From assembly GCA_943329075.2 (NCBI GenBank), contig CALQCM020000002.1, positions 1 to 64,000 of the forward strand: a DNA stretch of 64,000 nt, in the 5' to 3' direction. This DNA comes from Chitinophaga pinensis (GTDB lineage Bacteria > Pseudomonadota > Gammaproteobacteria > Burkholderiales > SG8-41). Below, in pieces: positions 55,742-63,324 of the stretch (the first letter of the stretch is position 1; the number at the start of each line of letters is the position of its first letter). The notes below the pieces were generated by a model. That model saw only the letters and a list, made by a program, of their open reading frames with translations. It searched no databases and was not told where the DNA came from. The translations under genes were made by a program, and so were the position numbers.

Positions 55742-57889
55742 TTAAACCAGTGCCGCAGCAATCTTTTCTCGCGTCAGCGGCATATCGCGCAGGCGCACAC
55801 CCAGCGCGTGATAGAGCGCATTGGCCACCGCCGCCGGCACCGGACCGGCGGCGATTTCACCCGCGCCCAGCGGTTTTTCTTCAGGATGGTCGATCAGATG
55901 GATTTCGATTGTCGGGATTTCCGGGAAGGTGAGGATCGGGTAGGTCTCCCAATCGCGCGAGAGCACGCGTGCACGGTCGTGGCGCACCTGTTCCTTCAGT
56001 GCCCAGCTGATCGCCTGTACGATGCCACCTTCGGCCTGATTGATCACACCATCCGGATTGATGACCTGGCCGACATCAACCGCAGCCACTGCGCGCGTCA
56101 CATGCGGATCGGGTTCGAGTGCAAGATCGATTACCACCGCCATGTAACCGTAGCCGTTTTTGTACTGCGAGAAGGCGAAGCCGCGGCCGCTCGCGCCGTC
56201 GCTTTGCGCGCCGGCTTTCCAGCCCGCTTTTTGCGCAGCGAGTTCGATTACGGCGCGCGCGCGCGGATCTTGCATATGGCGCAGACGGTATTCGACCGGG
56301 TCGGCCCCCGCGGCTGCCGCGCATTCATCCATGAACGATTCGACCGCGAACACGTTGCAGATCGCACCCAGGCCGCGCAGTGCCGAGGCGCGCAGCGGTT
56401 GCTCTTCGACGCGGTGCGCCACCACGCGCTCGTTGGGCAGCGCGTAAATGACCGGCGCATTGCGTGCCATGCCGCCGCCGCCCGCCATCGGCGGATCAGC
56501 CTGCGGCCGGCGCGCGACGGGGTTTTCGATATACCACGCCGACAGCAGCGAAGAGACGGGAGACGGTGTCGTGATCGAATTCGGCCGCTGGCTGTGGCCG
56601 TTGCTCCACACTTCGACCGACCAGTCGACGATGGTGCCACTTTCATCCAAAGCCGCGTGCACGTCGGTGGTCATTGCCGGGCTGTACGGTTCCCAGGCGA
56701 ACTCGTCGTCGCGCATCCATTGCACCTGCACCGGACGGCCGCCGGCGGCGCGCGACAGCAGTACTGCATCGAGCGCGACGTCGTCGGCGCCGTTGTGGCC
56801 GTAGCAGCCCGAGCCTTCGGCGTGATGCACGATGATCGAATCAAGATCCATCTTCAGCACGGTGGCGAGGTCGTAACGCAGTTGATACACGCCCTGGCTG
56901 TGCGACCACACCTCGATGCGTATGCCGTCGATGCGCGCCAGCGCGCACGACGGGCCAATCGAGGCATGTGCGATATACGGTTTGGTGTAGCGCGCATCCA
57001 GTGTTGTTTTGGCGCGCGCTTTGGCGGCGGCGTCCGTACGCTCGGCCATCACGGCCGCCTTGTTGCCGGGGCGCGTGCGCAGGTATTCATGCATGCCGGC
57101 TTCGTCGGCGGCGATCGGTACTTCCTGCCAATGCGCTGATTTCAGTGCGGCGGTGCGCGCCTTGACGGCCTGTTCTTCGCGCTCGGCGACCACGCCGATG
57201 AAATTGCCGTCGCGCAGCACGGCGACCACACCTGGCAGTTTGCGGATCGTCTCGGCGTCGAACGATTTCAGTGTGGCATCGTACGACGGCGGGCGCACGA
57301 CGCGGCCGAACAGCATGCCGGGCACTTCGATATCCTGCACGTAACGCGGCGTGCCGGTGGCCTTGTCCGGAATGTCGAAGCGCTGCACAGCGGTGCCGAC
57401 GATGCTGTGCAGCGACGCCGCTTTCGGTTTGACTGAGGCGGTGGCTTCGCGCGCCAGCAGTTCGGCGTGCGGCAGTTGCCAGTAAGACACTTTGCGGATG
57501 CGGTCGAAGCCACTGATGACGCCGTCTTCGACACTGAGTTTGTCGGCCGGGATGTCGAGTTGTTTCGCCGCCGCCTTCAGCAACAGGTCGCGCGCTTCGG
57601 CGCAGGCGTAACGCATGGCGCTGCCGCCTTCGTCGATCGAGCGGCTGCCGGAAGTGTGGCCTTCGTCGGGTGTGAGCACGGTGTCGCCGGCGACCATGCG
57701 CACCTTGGCGAGCGTAACGTCGAGTTCCTCGGCGGCGATCTGCGCCATCGCGGTGACGACCCCTTGGCCGATTTCGACCTTGCCGGTGTAGACGGTGACG
57801 GTGTTGTCGGTTTCGAACTTCAGCCACTGGTCGAGCCGGCGGTTGCTGTCGAGGCTGCCCGGCAGCTTTGTTTTGGCGGGCGCGTTCAT
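55742..57889 (-). CDS. Molybdopterin-binding subunit of a xanthine dehydrogenase-family hydroxylase (second pair)
   Basis: 715 residues, catalytic subunit partner of the 2Fe-2S protein at 57886-58362; the genes overlap by four bases. No Tat signal is visible (it begins MNAPAKTKLPGSLDSN), so it is probably cytoplasmic, unlike the first pair. Moco-binding markers are KVEIGQGVVTAMAQIAAEE, EGSGCYGHNGADDVALD (the usual GGGFG loop reads SGCYG), and a C-terminal GAGEIAAGPVP. It resembles NicB/IorB-type proteins. The substrate is unknown; aromatic heterocycles are typical. Confidence 0.9.
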   Translation of the reverse strand: MNAPAKTKLPGSLDSNRRLDQWLKFETDNTVTVYTGKVEIGQGVVTAMAQIAAEELDVTLAKVRMVAGDTVLTPDEGHTSGSRSIDEGGSAMRYACAEARDLLLKAAAKQLDIPADKLSVEDGVISGFDRIRKVSYWQLPHAELLAREATASVKPKAASLHSIVGTAVQRFDIPDKATGTPRYVQDIEVPGMLFGRVVRPPSYDATLKSFDAETIRKLPGVVAVLRDGNFIGVVAEREEQAVKARTAALKSAHWQEVPIAADEAGMHEYLRTRPGNKAAVMAERTDAAAKARAKTTLDARYTKPYIAHASIGPSCALARIDGIRIEVWSHSQGVYQLRYDLATVLKMDLDSIIVHHAEGSGCYGHNGADDVALDAVLLSRAAGGRPVQVQWMRDDEFAWEPYSPAMTTDVHAALDESGTIVDWSVEVWSNGHSQRPNSITTPSPVSSLLSAWYIENPVARRPQADPPMAGGGGMARNAPVIYALPNERVVAHRVEEQPLRASALRGLGAICNVFAVESFMDECAAAAGADPVEYRLRHMQDPRARAVIELAAQKAGWKAGAQSDGASGRGFAFSQYKNGYGYMAVVIDLALEPDPHVTRAVAAVDVGQVINPDGVINQAEGGIVQAISWALKEQVRHDRARVLSRDWETYPILTFPEIPTIEIHLIDHPEEKPLGAGEIAAGPVPAAVANALYHALGVRLRDMPLTREKIAAALV

Positions 57890-58362
57890 TGGGCGCCTCG
57901 CATGTCGCGCGCCGCGCGCTGCACCGCCTTGATCATGCGCGTGTGCGTGCCGCAGCGGCAGAGGTTCCGCGCCAGCGCTTGCTTGATCTCATCTTCACTC
58001 GGGTCCGGATTTTTCGACAGCAAGGCCGCCGCCGTCATGATCACACCGCTCATGCAGTAACCGCACTGCGCGGCCTGTTCGCCGATGAAGGCACGCTGCA
58101 GGGCATGTTGTTCCTTGAGAGTACCCAGCCCCTCGATGGTGGTCACCGACTTGCCGGCCACCGACCACAGCGGCACTTCGCATGACATCACGTTATGGCC
58201 GTCCACCAGCACCATGCAGGCGCCGCACTGGCCGAGCCCGCAGCCGAATTTGGCGCCCTTGAGTTTCAGATCGTTGCGCAGAATGTAGAGCAACGGCGTG
58301 TCGGTTTCGGCATGCACGGTTTGCGGTGCGCCGTTGACGGTCAGCGAGACGGATTCGGACAT
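57886..58362 (-). CDS. 2Fe-2S subunit of a molybdenum hydroxylase (second pair)
   Basis: 158 residues from the ATG at 58362; an in-frame TTG is four codons upstream. The first cluster is in KFGCGLGQCGACMV, the second in AAQCGYCMSG and LCRCGTH. It is clearly homologous to the small subunit at 14960-15442 but the two are only distantly alike, so they are separate systems. The stop overlaps the large subunit's start by four bases, which indicates translational coupling. Confidence 0.93.
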   Translation of the reverse strand: MSESVSLTVNGAPQTVHAETDTPLLYILRNDLKLKGAKFGCGLGQCGACMVLVDGHNVMSCEVPLWSVAGKSVTTIEGLGTLKEQHALQRAFIGEQAAQCGYCMSGVIMTAAALLSKNPDPSEDEIKQALARNLCRCGTHTRMIKAVQRAARDMRGAQ

Positions 58363-58448
58363 GATTTTTTGCAATTCCGAGGGTGAAAAGGCGGGGCTAG
58401 TCTAGCATAGCGACCGCGATCGATTGGCGGTTTGCCCCCCGTGAGTTC

Positions 58449-58524
58449 GTAGGGTGGGCAGCTTGCTGCCCACGCGTTCAAACAGCGCGTCTAATCCGCG
58501 TGGGCAACAAGTTGCCCACCCTAC
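58449..58524. repeat. 76-bp palindromic element, copy 1
   Basis: Ends are perfect 12-bp inverted repeats, GTAGGGTGGGCA and TGCCCACCCTAC; inside, GCTTGCTGCCCACGCG and CGTGGGCAACAAGTTG add internal pairing. It lies between the 2Fe-2S gene and the toxin gene. Other copies are at 59129-59204 and 60595-60670, a partial one at 59213-59273. Confidence 0.9.
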
Positions 58525-58529
58525 CGGGC

Positions 58530-58853
58530 TTAGCTGGAAGGCGACCCGTCGTCCGTTTGCTCGCCAAGCGATCGCAGCAATCGGCTGCCGTGAATGATCG
58601 CTGCCACCAGCACGTGTTCATGCTCCAGACGATAAATGATTCTGTAGCTGTAAACAAACCGTTCGCGAATGGTGCTGTCGCCGAGTTCCGGAACCACTCG
58701 CCCAAGCTCGGGAAAATCCGGAATCGTCTCGGCCGTCTCAACGATTCTGGATGCGACCGCCTTCGCATACCACAAGGAGTCCCGCGCAATATGAGAGGCG
58801 ATGGACTCGATGTCTTCGATTGCTTCGGGTGACCAGACTAGGCGGCGAGCCAT
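58530..58853 (-). CDS. RelE/ParE-family toxin
   Basis: 107 residues of the RelE/ParE fold: WSPEAIEDIESIASHIARDS at the start, then RIVETAETIPDFPELGRVVPE and FVYSYRIIYRLEHEHVLVAA, whose helix-strand layout is typical of the superfamily. ParE-type toxins act on gyrase and RelE-type ones cut ribosome-bound mRNA; the sequence does not settle which. The gene overlaps the end of the antitoxin gene by 16 bp. Confidence 0.86.
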   Translation of the reverse strand: MARRLVWSPEAIEDIESIASHIARDSLWYAKAVASRIVETAETIPDFPELGRVVPELGDSTIRERFVYSYRIIYRLEHEHVLVAAIIHGSRLLRSLGEQTDDGSPSS

Positions 58854-59026
58854 TTGTTCAGGCGAGCCTTGGCGTCTTCGTGAGAAACAACGCCGCCTGT
58901 TTCGGCGCGCTCAATACCGCGCTTGATTTTTTCAAGGACGTAGAGGTGATACTGAATATCTTCGAAGCTGCTGTCGTCCGGCATGGCTTCGAGCATCGAG
59001 GCTGCTTCAGCTTTTGGTGTGCTCAT
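58838..59026 (-). CDS. Antitoxin of the RelE/ParE-type pair
   Basis: 62 residues, acidic N terminus and helical C-terminal half: SFEDIQYHLYVLEKIKRGIE, then SHEDAKARLNKWL. The layout resembles short antitoxins that pair with RelE-like toxins. It is transcribed first and overlaps the toxin gene by 16 bp. It has no recognisable DNA-binding domain beyond the N-terminal region, so autoregulation is uncertain. Confidence 0.82.
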   Translation of the reverse strand: MSTPKAEAASMLEAMPDDSSFEDIQYHLYVLEKIKRGIERAETGGVVSHEDAKARLNKWLAA

Positions 59027-59128
59027 GACGCCTCCATCGTGCCGATATGATGTCGAATGCTACACCGAAGCGGCGATGAAATCTAATGCGTAACCCTCAC
59101 TGGTCAGTTTGGTAGGGTAGGCAGTTTC

Positions 59129-59204
59129 GTAGGGTGGGCAGCTTGCTGCCCACGCGTTCAAACAGCGCGTCTAATCCGCGTGGGCAACAAGTTGCCCACC
59201 CTAC
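59129..59204. repeat. 76-bp palindromic element, copy 2
   Basis: Identical in layout to copy 1, with the same GTAGGGTGGGCA and TGCCCACCCTAC ends. It is preceded at 59111-59124 by a stub (GGTAGGGTAGGCAG) of another copy and followed by a partial copy. Confidence 0.9.
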
Positions 59205-59212
59205 AGGGCTTC

Positions 59213-59273
59213 GCTGCCCACGCGTTCAAACAGCGCATCCAATCAGGGGTGGGCAACAAGTTGCCCACCCTGC
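59213..59273. repeat. Partial copy of the 76-bp element
   Basis: Begins at GCTGCCCACGCGTTCAAACA, lacks the left end and carries several substitutions (GCATCCAATCAGG versus GCGTCTAATCCG). Its right end has TGCCCACCCTGC instead of CTAC. With copy 2 it fills most of the 260-bp gap between the antitoxin gene and the TAXI receptor gene. Confidence 0.8.
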
Positions 59274-59288
59274 CGGGCTGACAAATAT

Positions 59289-60566
59289 TTAACTTAAGGC
59301 GGCGTTCTTTTCTAAAAGCTTGCGTTCGTTTTCGATTCTGCTAATGAGGGAGAAATAAACATCGGTATGCCACATTGGCAAAAGGTGGGTGGATTGGTCA
59401 ATACTGTCCAGTTCAGCGGTGATGGACTTATGAGAAATGGCATCGATTGGTTGCTGTAACTCCAAATGCAGCAATCGCAGTTTTTGAAATAAATTATCCG
59501 TATAGTGTTTAATGAACCAGCCATAAATGCTATTCAAAAACCTGAATAATGGAAGTGAAATTGCCATTATCGCGGCCAGCGCGGCAAGCATGCGGGCGAG
59601 ATAACTGGTGACGAATATTGGCAGATACTTATTCAGAAAAGAGGGTCCGTTTTTATAATAATCACGCGCAGTCTCTGACATGGGGTAGCGCGTATCGAAT
59701 TGGGTGGGAAAATTACCGGCACGATGGAAGATTCCGGCTGGGTTATGAACCTCTTCCAGGGCTTGCGCAAGAAGATAGATTATTTGGGCATTTAGGTCCC
59801 TGCGTACCAAAACAGAGGTCGTGGTGGCGATCAGTTCAACATCTTTAAGTGGTATCTTTTTCTCAAAATCGACCACGCCGGCAGGTAGTACCAGGCGAAC
59901 TAACTGCGGGTAAATTCTGGCTAATGCCTCTGCTCTGGGCAAACTCATTAATCGAATTGAAGGGTCACGCATCAACTCTTGTATATGTGCGGACTCAAGT
60001 GTGCCCGAAGTGAGAATTGCATCGACACGCCCGTCTTTTAGCGCTGCAGTGGCGTCATTGCCAACCAACTTTGATAAGTCCGGGGGGGTGCTGGCGCCCA
60101 AATTAAGACTTTGGGCAAGCTTATGCCGCCCTGTTCCTTTCGCTCCAATCGCGACACGCTTTCCTTTCAGGGAGTCAATGTCGGGCCACTCCTGAGTCGA
60201 GCGATAAAAGATCCAGTAGGGCTGATAACCAATCTGCCCAAGTGAAACCAGATTCGTTAATTGTTCGTCGCCCCCGCCATCCTGTGAAAAACCAACCTGG
60301 AAGCCGGAGTTGGGATCTTTCAAGCGCTGGATATTTTCTCCGGTACCCAAAGAATTGATAATTTCCAACTCGATATCCGATCGGGCAAGAATTTCTTTGT
60401 AGCGTTGTCCAAATAGTTCATTGGCGCCGCCCTTGTAACCCGTGGTCACCATGATTTTCTGGGGTGGAGTGGAGACGTATCTTTCCAAACTTAGAAAAAT
60501 TATCAAACCAATAGACAATAGCGCCGCAATTCCTATTAACAATCGGGTCCTTATTTGCTTAAACAT
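59289..60566 (-). CDS. TAXI-family TRAP solute-binding protein with a C-terminal membrane anchor
   Basis: 425 residues. The N-terminal membrane segment (about 8-28) anchors a periplasmic TAXI domain (TTGYKGGANELFGQRYKEIL, then LKGKRVAIGAKGTGRHKLA); a second helix (about 321-345, LPIFVTSYLARMLAALAA) and a C-terminal helical tail follow, a layout seen in long TAXI proteins. No TRAP membrane subunits are nearby. Base composition is AT-richer than its neighbours, and a 76-bp element ends 29 bp from its start side, both consistent with horizontal acquisition. Confidence 0.87.
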   Translation of the reverse strand: MFKQIRTRLLIGIAALLSIGLIIFLSLERYVSTPPQKIMVTTGYKGGANELFGQRYKEILARSDIELEIINSLGTGENIQRLKDPNSGFQVGFSQDGGGDEQLTNLVSLGQIGYQPYWIFYRSTQEWPDIDSLKGKRVAIGAKGTGRHKLAQSLNLGASTPPDLSKLVGNDATAALKDGRVDAILTSGTLESAHIQELMRDPSIRLMSLPRAEALARIYPQLVRLVLPAGVVDFEKKIPLKDVELIATTTSVLVRRDLNAQIIYLLAQALEEVHNPAGIFHRAGNFPTQFDTRYPMSETARDYYKNGPSFLNKYLPIFVTSYLARMLAALAAIMAISLPLFRFLNSIYGWFIKHYTDNLFQKLRLLHLELQQPIDAISHKSITAELDSIDQSTHLLPMWHTDVYFSLISRIENERKLLEKNAALS

Positions 60567-60594
60567 GATCGCTCCTGCAGAAGTTAATAGTTTC

Positions 60595-60670
60595 GTAGGG
60601 TGGGCAGCTTGCTGCCCACGCGTTCAAACAGTGCGTCTAATTCGCGTGGGCAACAAGTTGCCCACCCTAC
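60595..60670. repeat. 76-bp palindromic element, copy 3
   Basis: Same ends as copies 1 and 2, with three or four internal changes (CAGTGCGTCTAATTCG). It lies between the TAXI gene start and the GIY-YIG gene end. Confidence 0.9.
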
Positions 60671-60707
60671 AGGGCTTGGTCTTTCCAATCGGTAAGCACA
60701 ACCTGTA

Positions 60708-61952
60708 TTACTTCGCAAACCGAAATAGATAGCCCTTCGCTGATTTTCGTTTTCCTGAGATGGCACATGAAATTAGCGCTCGGCTTATGCCGAGCGCTTC
60801 TGCGGCAGCCTTTGCGCTTTGGTAAAAATGTTCGGTGCCGTCTGGCGAAACGGCTACAACTGCTTTCGAGCGGGCTTTGGCGACAAGTGCAAACTTGTAT
60901 TCGGTTGGTGGTGGGGCATCCTTTTTATAGCTGAACCACCAATTGGCTGCGGAAATGCGCTCTCCCGACGCAACCATTGCGGAAGCCCCTTTGTATATTC
61001 CTAATTCTTTGTCGGCGACAGTGCAGTTACGAAACTCACGAGATTCGCTGGTTTTAAGGTTGATCGCGTAGACTTTTCGATCGCGTTTCGCGCGTGCGGC
61101 GGCATGGCTGTGCAATTCTGGCATTGGGCGATTGTCGCCTTCAAATTGGAACCACCAGCCGCCAGCGGAATGACTCTTGCCATGCGCGACGGCCCAGACC
61201 TCAGACTGATTGACGAGAAGGGTAATTGCTGCCTCATCGGCAGTTGGAAATTTCCGGGTTTCCATGGTCTTATAGTTAATAGCTATTAATGGCCGCGCGT
61301 TAATGCCTCGCAACTTGGCGAATCTTAATTTTTCGCCCCACAATTTTGGTGGTTTTGCCTTGTTGTCATCAGCTAGGCGAAACCACCAGTCACGAGCTGC
61401 GGTGATTTCGCCGCGAATAACAGCCATTGGTGTATCGGTGCTAGCAAATCTAAGTTGTCGAGCGGCTTCGGAGCCGCCGGCGAAATTTCTTGATTCGCCG
61501 GTTGGTAGGTATATGCCAATGATTGGGATGTTGTTGTCTGCCACCAAATCGCCGCCAGGCGAAAGATTGTAGGTGTACCTCGATCTGTGGCCGCCAGCAG
61601 CTTTGATTGCGATGATTTCCGCGGCGTTTAGCTCATTCTTATCGTCAGCGAAAGCTAGGATGTAGGAGTCGAAAGATTTCCAGCCGTATTTCTTTAGAGC
61701 GCGTCCGAACGATTGTTTCTCGGAATAAGTAGTTCCTGTAAGCCAGCGTTTTCGTGCTTCTTGAACAGTGACCCCGATATAGCATTTTCGTAGTTCGCGA
61801 TGGACATGCATATAAAGCACGCTTGTTGCGGCAAGCTTCTGAGTTTCCATGATTTCAAGCGCAACAAACTCAGTTCCGTTGGCGACGCAAATTAGTTGTG
61901 TGTTGAATTTGGCGTTCCGCGGTGATAGGTGAGCAAAGTTTTGTGCGGACAT
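60708..61952 (-). CDS. GIY-YIG nuclease-like protein with four C-terminal repeats
   Basis: 414 residues (an internal ATG at 61850 is a possible later start). Residues about 46-135 match the GIY-YIG fold: LYMHVHRELRKCYIGVT with YIG at 58-60, R67/R69 as candidate catalytic arginine, E112 (LNAAEIIAI) and the asparagine region YNLSPGGD. The rest contains four repeats of roughly 50 residues (143-194, 221-271, 293-343, 363-413), each starting with a beta strand like IIGIYLPTGE or AVVAVSPDGTE and ending GYLFRFAK or WWFQFEG. They resemble the NUMOD1-type DNA-binding modules of homing nucleases. It stands alone in AT-richer sequence. Confidence 0.85.
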   Translation of the reverse strand: MSAQNFAHLSPRNAKFNTQLICVANGTEFVALEIMETQKLAATSVLYMHVHRELRKCYIGVTVQEARKRWLTGTTYSEKQSFGRALKKYGWKSFDSYILAFADDKNELNAAEIIAIKAAGGHRSRYTYNLSPGGDLVADNNIPIIGIYLPTGESRNFAGGSEAARQLRFASTDTPMAVIRGEITAARDWWFRLADDNKAKPPKLWGEKLRFAKLRGINARPLIAINYKTMETRKFPTADEAAITLLVNQSEVWAVAHGKSHSAGGWWFQFEGDNRPMPELHSHAAARAKRDRKVYAINLKTSESREFRNCTVADKELGIYKGASAMVASGERISAANWWFSYKKDAPPPTEYKFALVAKARSKAVVAVSPDGTEHFYQSAKAAAEALGISRALISCAISGKRKSAKGYLFRFAK

Positions 61953-61970
61953 GGTAGATCAGTCTCGTAG

Positions 61971-61995
61971 GTTGGGCTGACGAAGGAAGCCCAAC
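61971..61995. repeat. Small hairpin repeat GTTGGGCT...AGCCCAAC
   Basis: An 8-bp inverted pair around a nine-base loop, 19 bp before the start of the GIY-YIG gene on its upstream side. Elements with similar cores are dispersed in many proteobacterial genomes. The remaining sequence from 61996 to 62192 holds no recognised gene. Confidence 0.55.
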
Positions 61996-62192
61996 AACTA
62001 ATATTATTTAATTCAATTGTGTGTCCCCGACCTACCTGGCTTGCCGCAAATGTTGGCCTGCCGTCGTCAGCCCCACCTACCGACGACGATGCAATACCTT
62101 ACGCCACCAAGCGCTACGGCGCAAATGTGAAGTGACGGATTTGAAAAGCATGGCCCGCCGGGTGGCAGACAGGTGCGCGATTGCGCGGTGCG

Positions 62193-63176
62193 TCAGTTCA
62201 GCCTGATGCCCGCGACCTTGATCAGTTCGCGCCACTTCGCAATCTCCGACTTGATATGCGTCTGGAATTGCGCCGGCGTGGTGCCGTGCGGCGTCGAGCC
62301 GTCTTTCATCAGGCGTTCGGCGACATCGGGGGCGTTGACGGCGGTGTTGAGTGCGAGCGAGAGTTTGTTGACGATGTCTTTCGGCACTTTCGCCGACGTT
62401 ATAACGCCGTACCATTGATTGGCTTCAAAGCCCGGCACGCCGCCTTCGGCGATGGTCGGCAGTTCGGGCGCGGCGGGTGAGCGTTTGCCGGCAGTGATGC
62501 CGAGAATGCGCAGGCGGCCGCTTTGCATGTGCGGGCGCGCGCTGAGCAGTGTGGTGAAACTCATGTCGACTTCACCGGCGAGCGTGGCGGCCAGCGCCGC
62601 GGCGCCGCCCTTGTAGGGAATGTGCGTGAACTTGACGCCGGACTTGTAGGCGAGCATTTCGCCCGACAGATGTTGCAGCGCGCCGGTGCCCGACGAACCC
62701 TGATTGAGTTTGCCCGGATTGGCGCGCGCGTAGGTGATCAGTTCGGCCACCGATTTCGCCGGCAGTGACGGATGCACGGTCAGCACGTAAAACAGACTGG
62801 TGACCTGCGCGAGCGCCTGCAGATCTTTTTCCAGATCGTACGAAATCGGATTGCCGCTCGCCGACAGCACGGTGTGGCCGGCCGAGATCAGGCAGATGGT
62901 GTAACCGTCCGGGTCGGCGCGCGCGGTGATTTCCGCGGCGATCGCGCCGCCGGCGCCGCTGCGGTTGTCGGCGACCACCTGCTGGCCCCACATTTCGGAG
63001 AGCTTGCGCGCCAGCGCGCGCGTGGTGATGTCGGTGCCGGCACCCGGCACAAAGGGCACGATGAAGCGCACGGGTTTGGTCGGGTAGGCGTCGACGGCGG
63101 AGGCGGCGTGCGTGTGCGCGGCGCTGAGCAGAAGCGCGATGGCGGCAACGGTGATCGTCAATGGTTTGGTCGGCAT
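62193..63176 (-). CDS. Bug-family tripartite tricarboxylate receptor
   Basis: A 327-residue Bug/TctC receptor. Signal peptide about 1-25 ends HAAS. Hallmarks are YPTKPVRFIVPFVPGAGTD, VADNRSGAGG, YDLEKDL, HIPYKGGAAAL and NQWYGVITSAKVP. It is transcribed leftward, toward the GIY-YIG region. A hairpin repeat pair at 63211-63296 separates it from the spermidine-synthase-like gene. Confidence 0.93.
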   Translation of the reverse strand: MPTKPLTITVAAIALLLSAAHTHAASAVDAYPTKPVRFIVPFVPGAGTDITTRALARKLSEMWGQQVVADNRSGAGGAIAAEITARADPDGYTICLISAGHTVLSASGNPISYDLEKDLQALAQVTSLFYVLTVHPSLPAKSVAELITYARANPGKLNQGSSGTGALQHLSGEMLAYKSGVKFTHIPYKGGAAALAATLAGEVDMSFTTLLSARPHMQSGRLRILGITAGKRSPAAPELPTIAEGGVPGFEANQWYGVITSAKVPKDIVNKLSLALNTAVNAPDVAERLMKDGSTPHGTTPAQFQTHIKSEIAKWRELIKVAGIRLN

Positions 63177-63210
63177 GCTGGTTCACGTGGAGGGCGGATT
63201 AGAAACGCGC

Positions 63211-63296
63211 GTCACTCCCGCGAAAGCGGGAGTCCATGAATTGTACGTCACTCAGCCTCAACGACGAACTGGATACCCGCTTTCGCGGGTATGACG
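63211..63296. repeat. Two-armed palindromic repeat (CTCCCGCGAAAGCGGGAG type)
   Basis: Left arm ACTCCCGC-GAAA-GCGGGAGT (63214-63233) and right arm ACCCGC-TTTC-GCGGGT (63275-63290) are each hairpins, and the two arms are mutually complementary over most of their length (GTCACTCC versus GTATGACGG side). A familiar dispersed bacterial repeat between two leftward genes. Confidence 0.8.
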
Positions 63297-63324
63297 GTTC
63301 TAATAAACGCGATCCCGTGGCGGA

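Noticed and set aside
55625-57139. Plus-strand frame of 504 codons over the molybdopterin subunit
   Set aside because: The minus strand encodes a full molybdenum hydroxylase subunit with motifs and a paired small subunit; the plus-strand frame starts inside a repeat.
58449-60670. Possible CRISPR array because of repeated palindromic units
   Set aside because: Copies are unevenly spaced, separated by genes and carry long internal palindromes; no regular spacers or cas genes.
60708-61952. Prophage or integron interpretation of the GIY-YIG region
   Set aside because: No integrase, capsid, terminase or att-like duplications are visible nearby.
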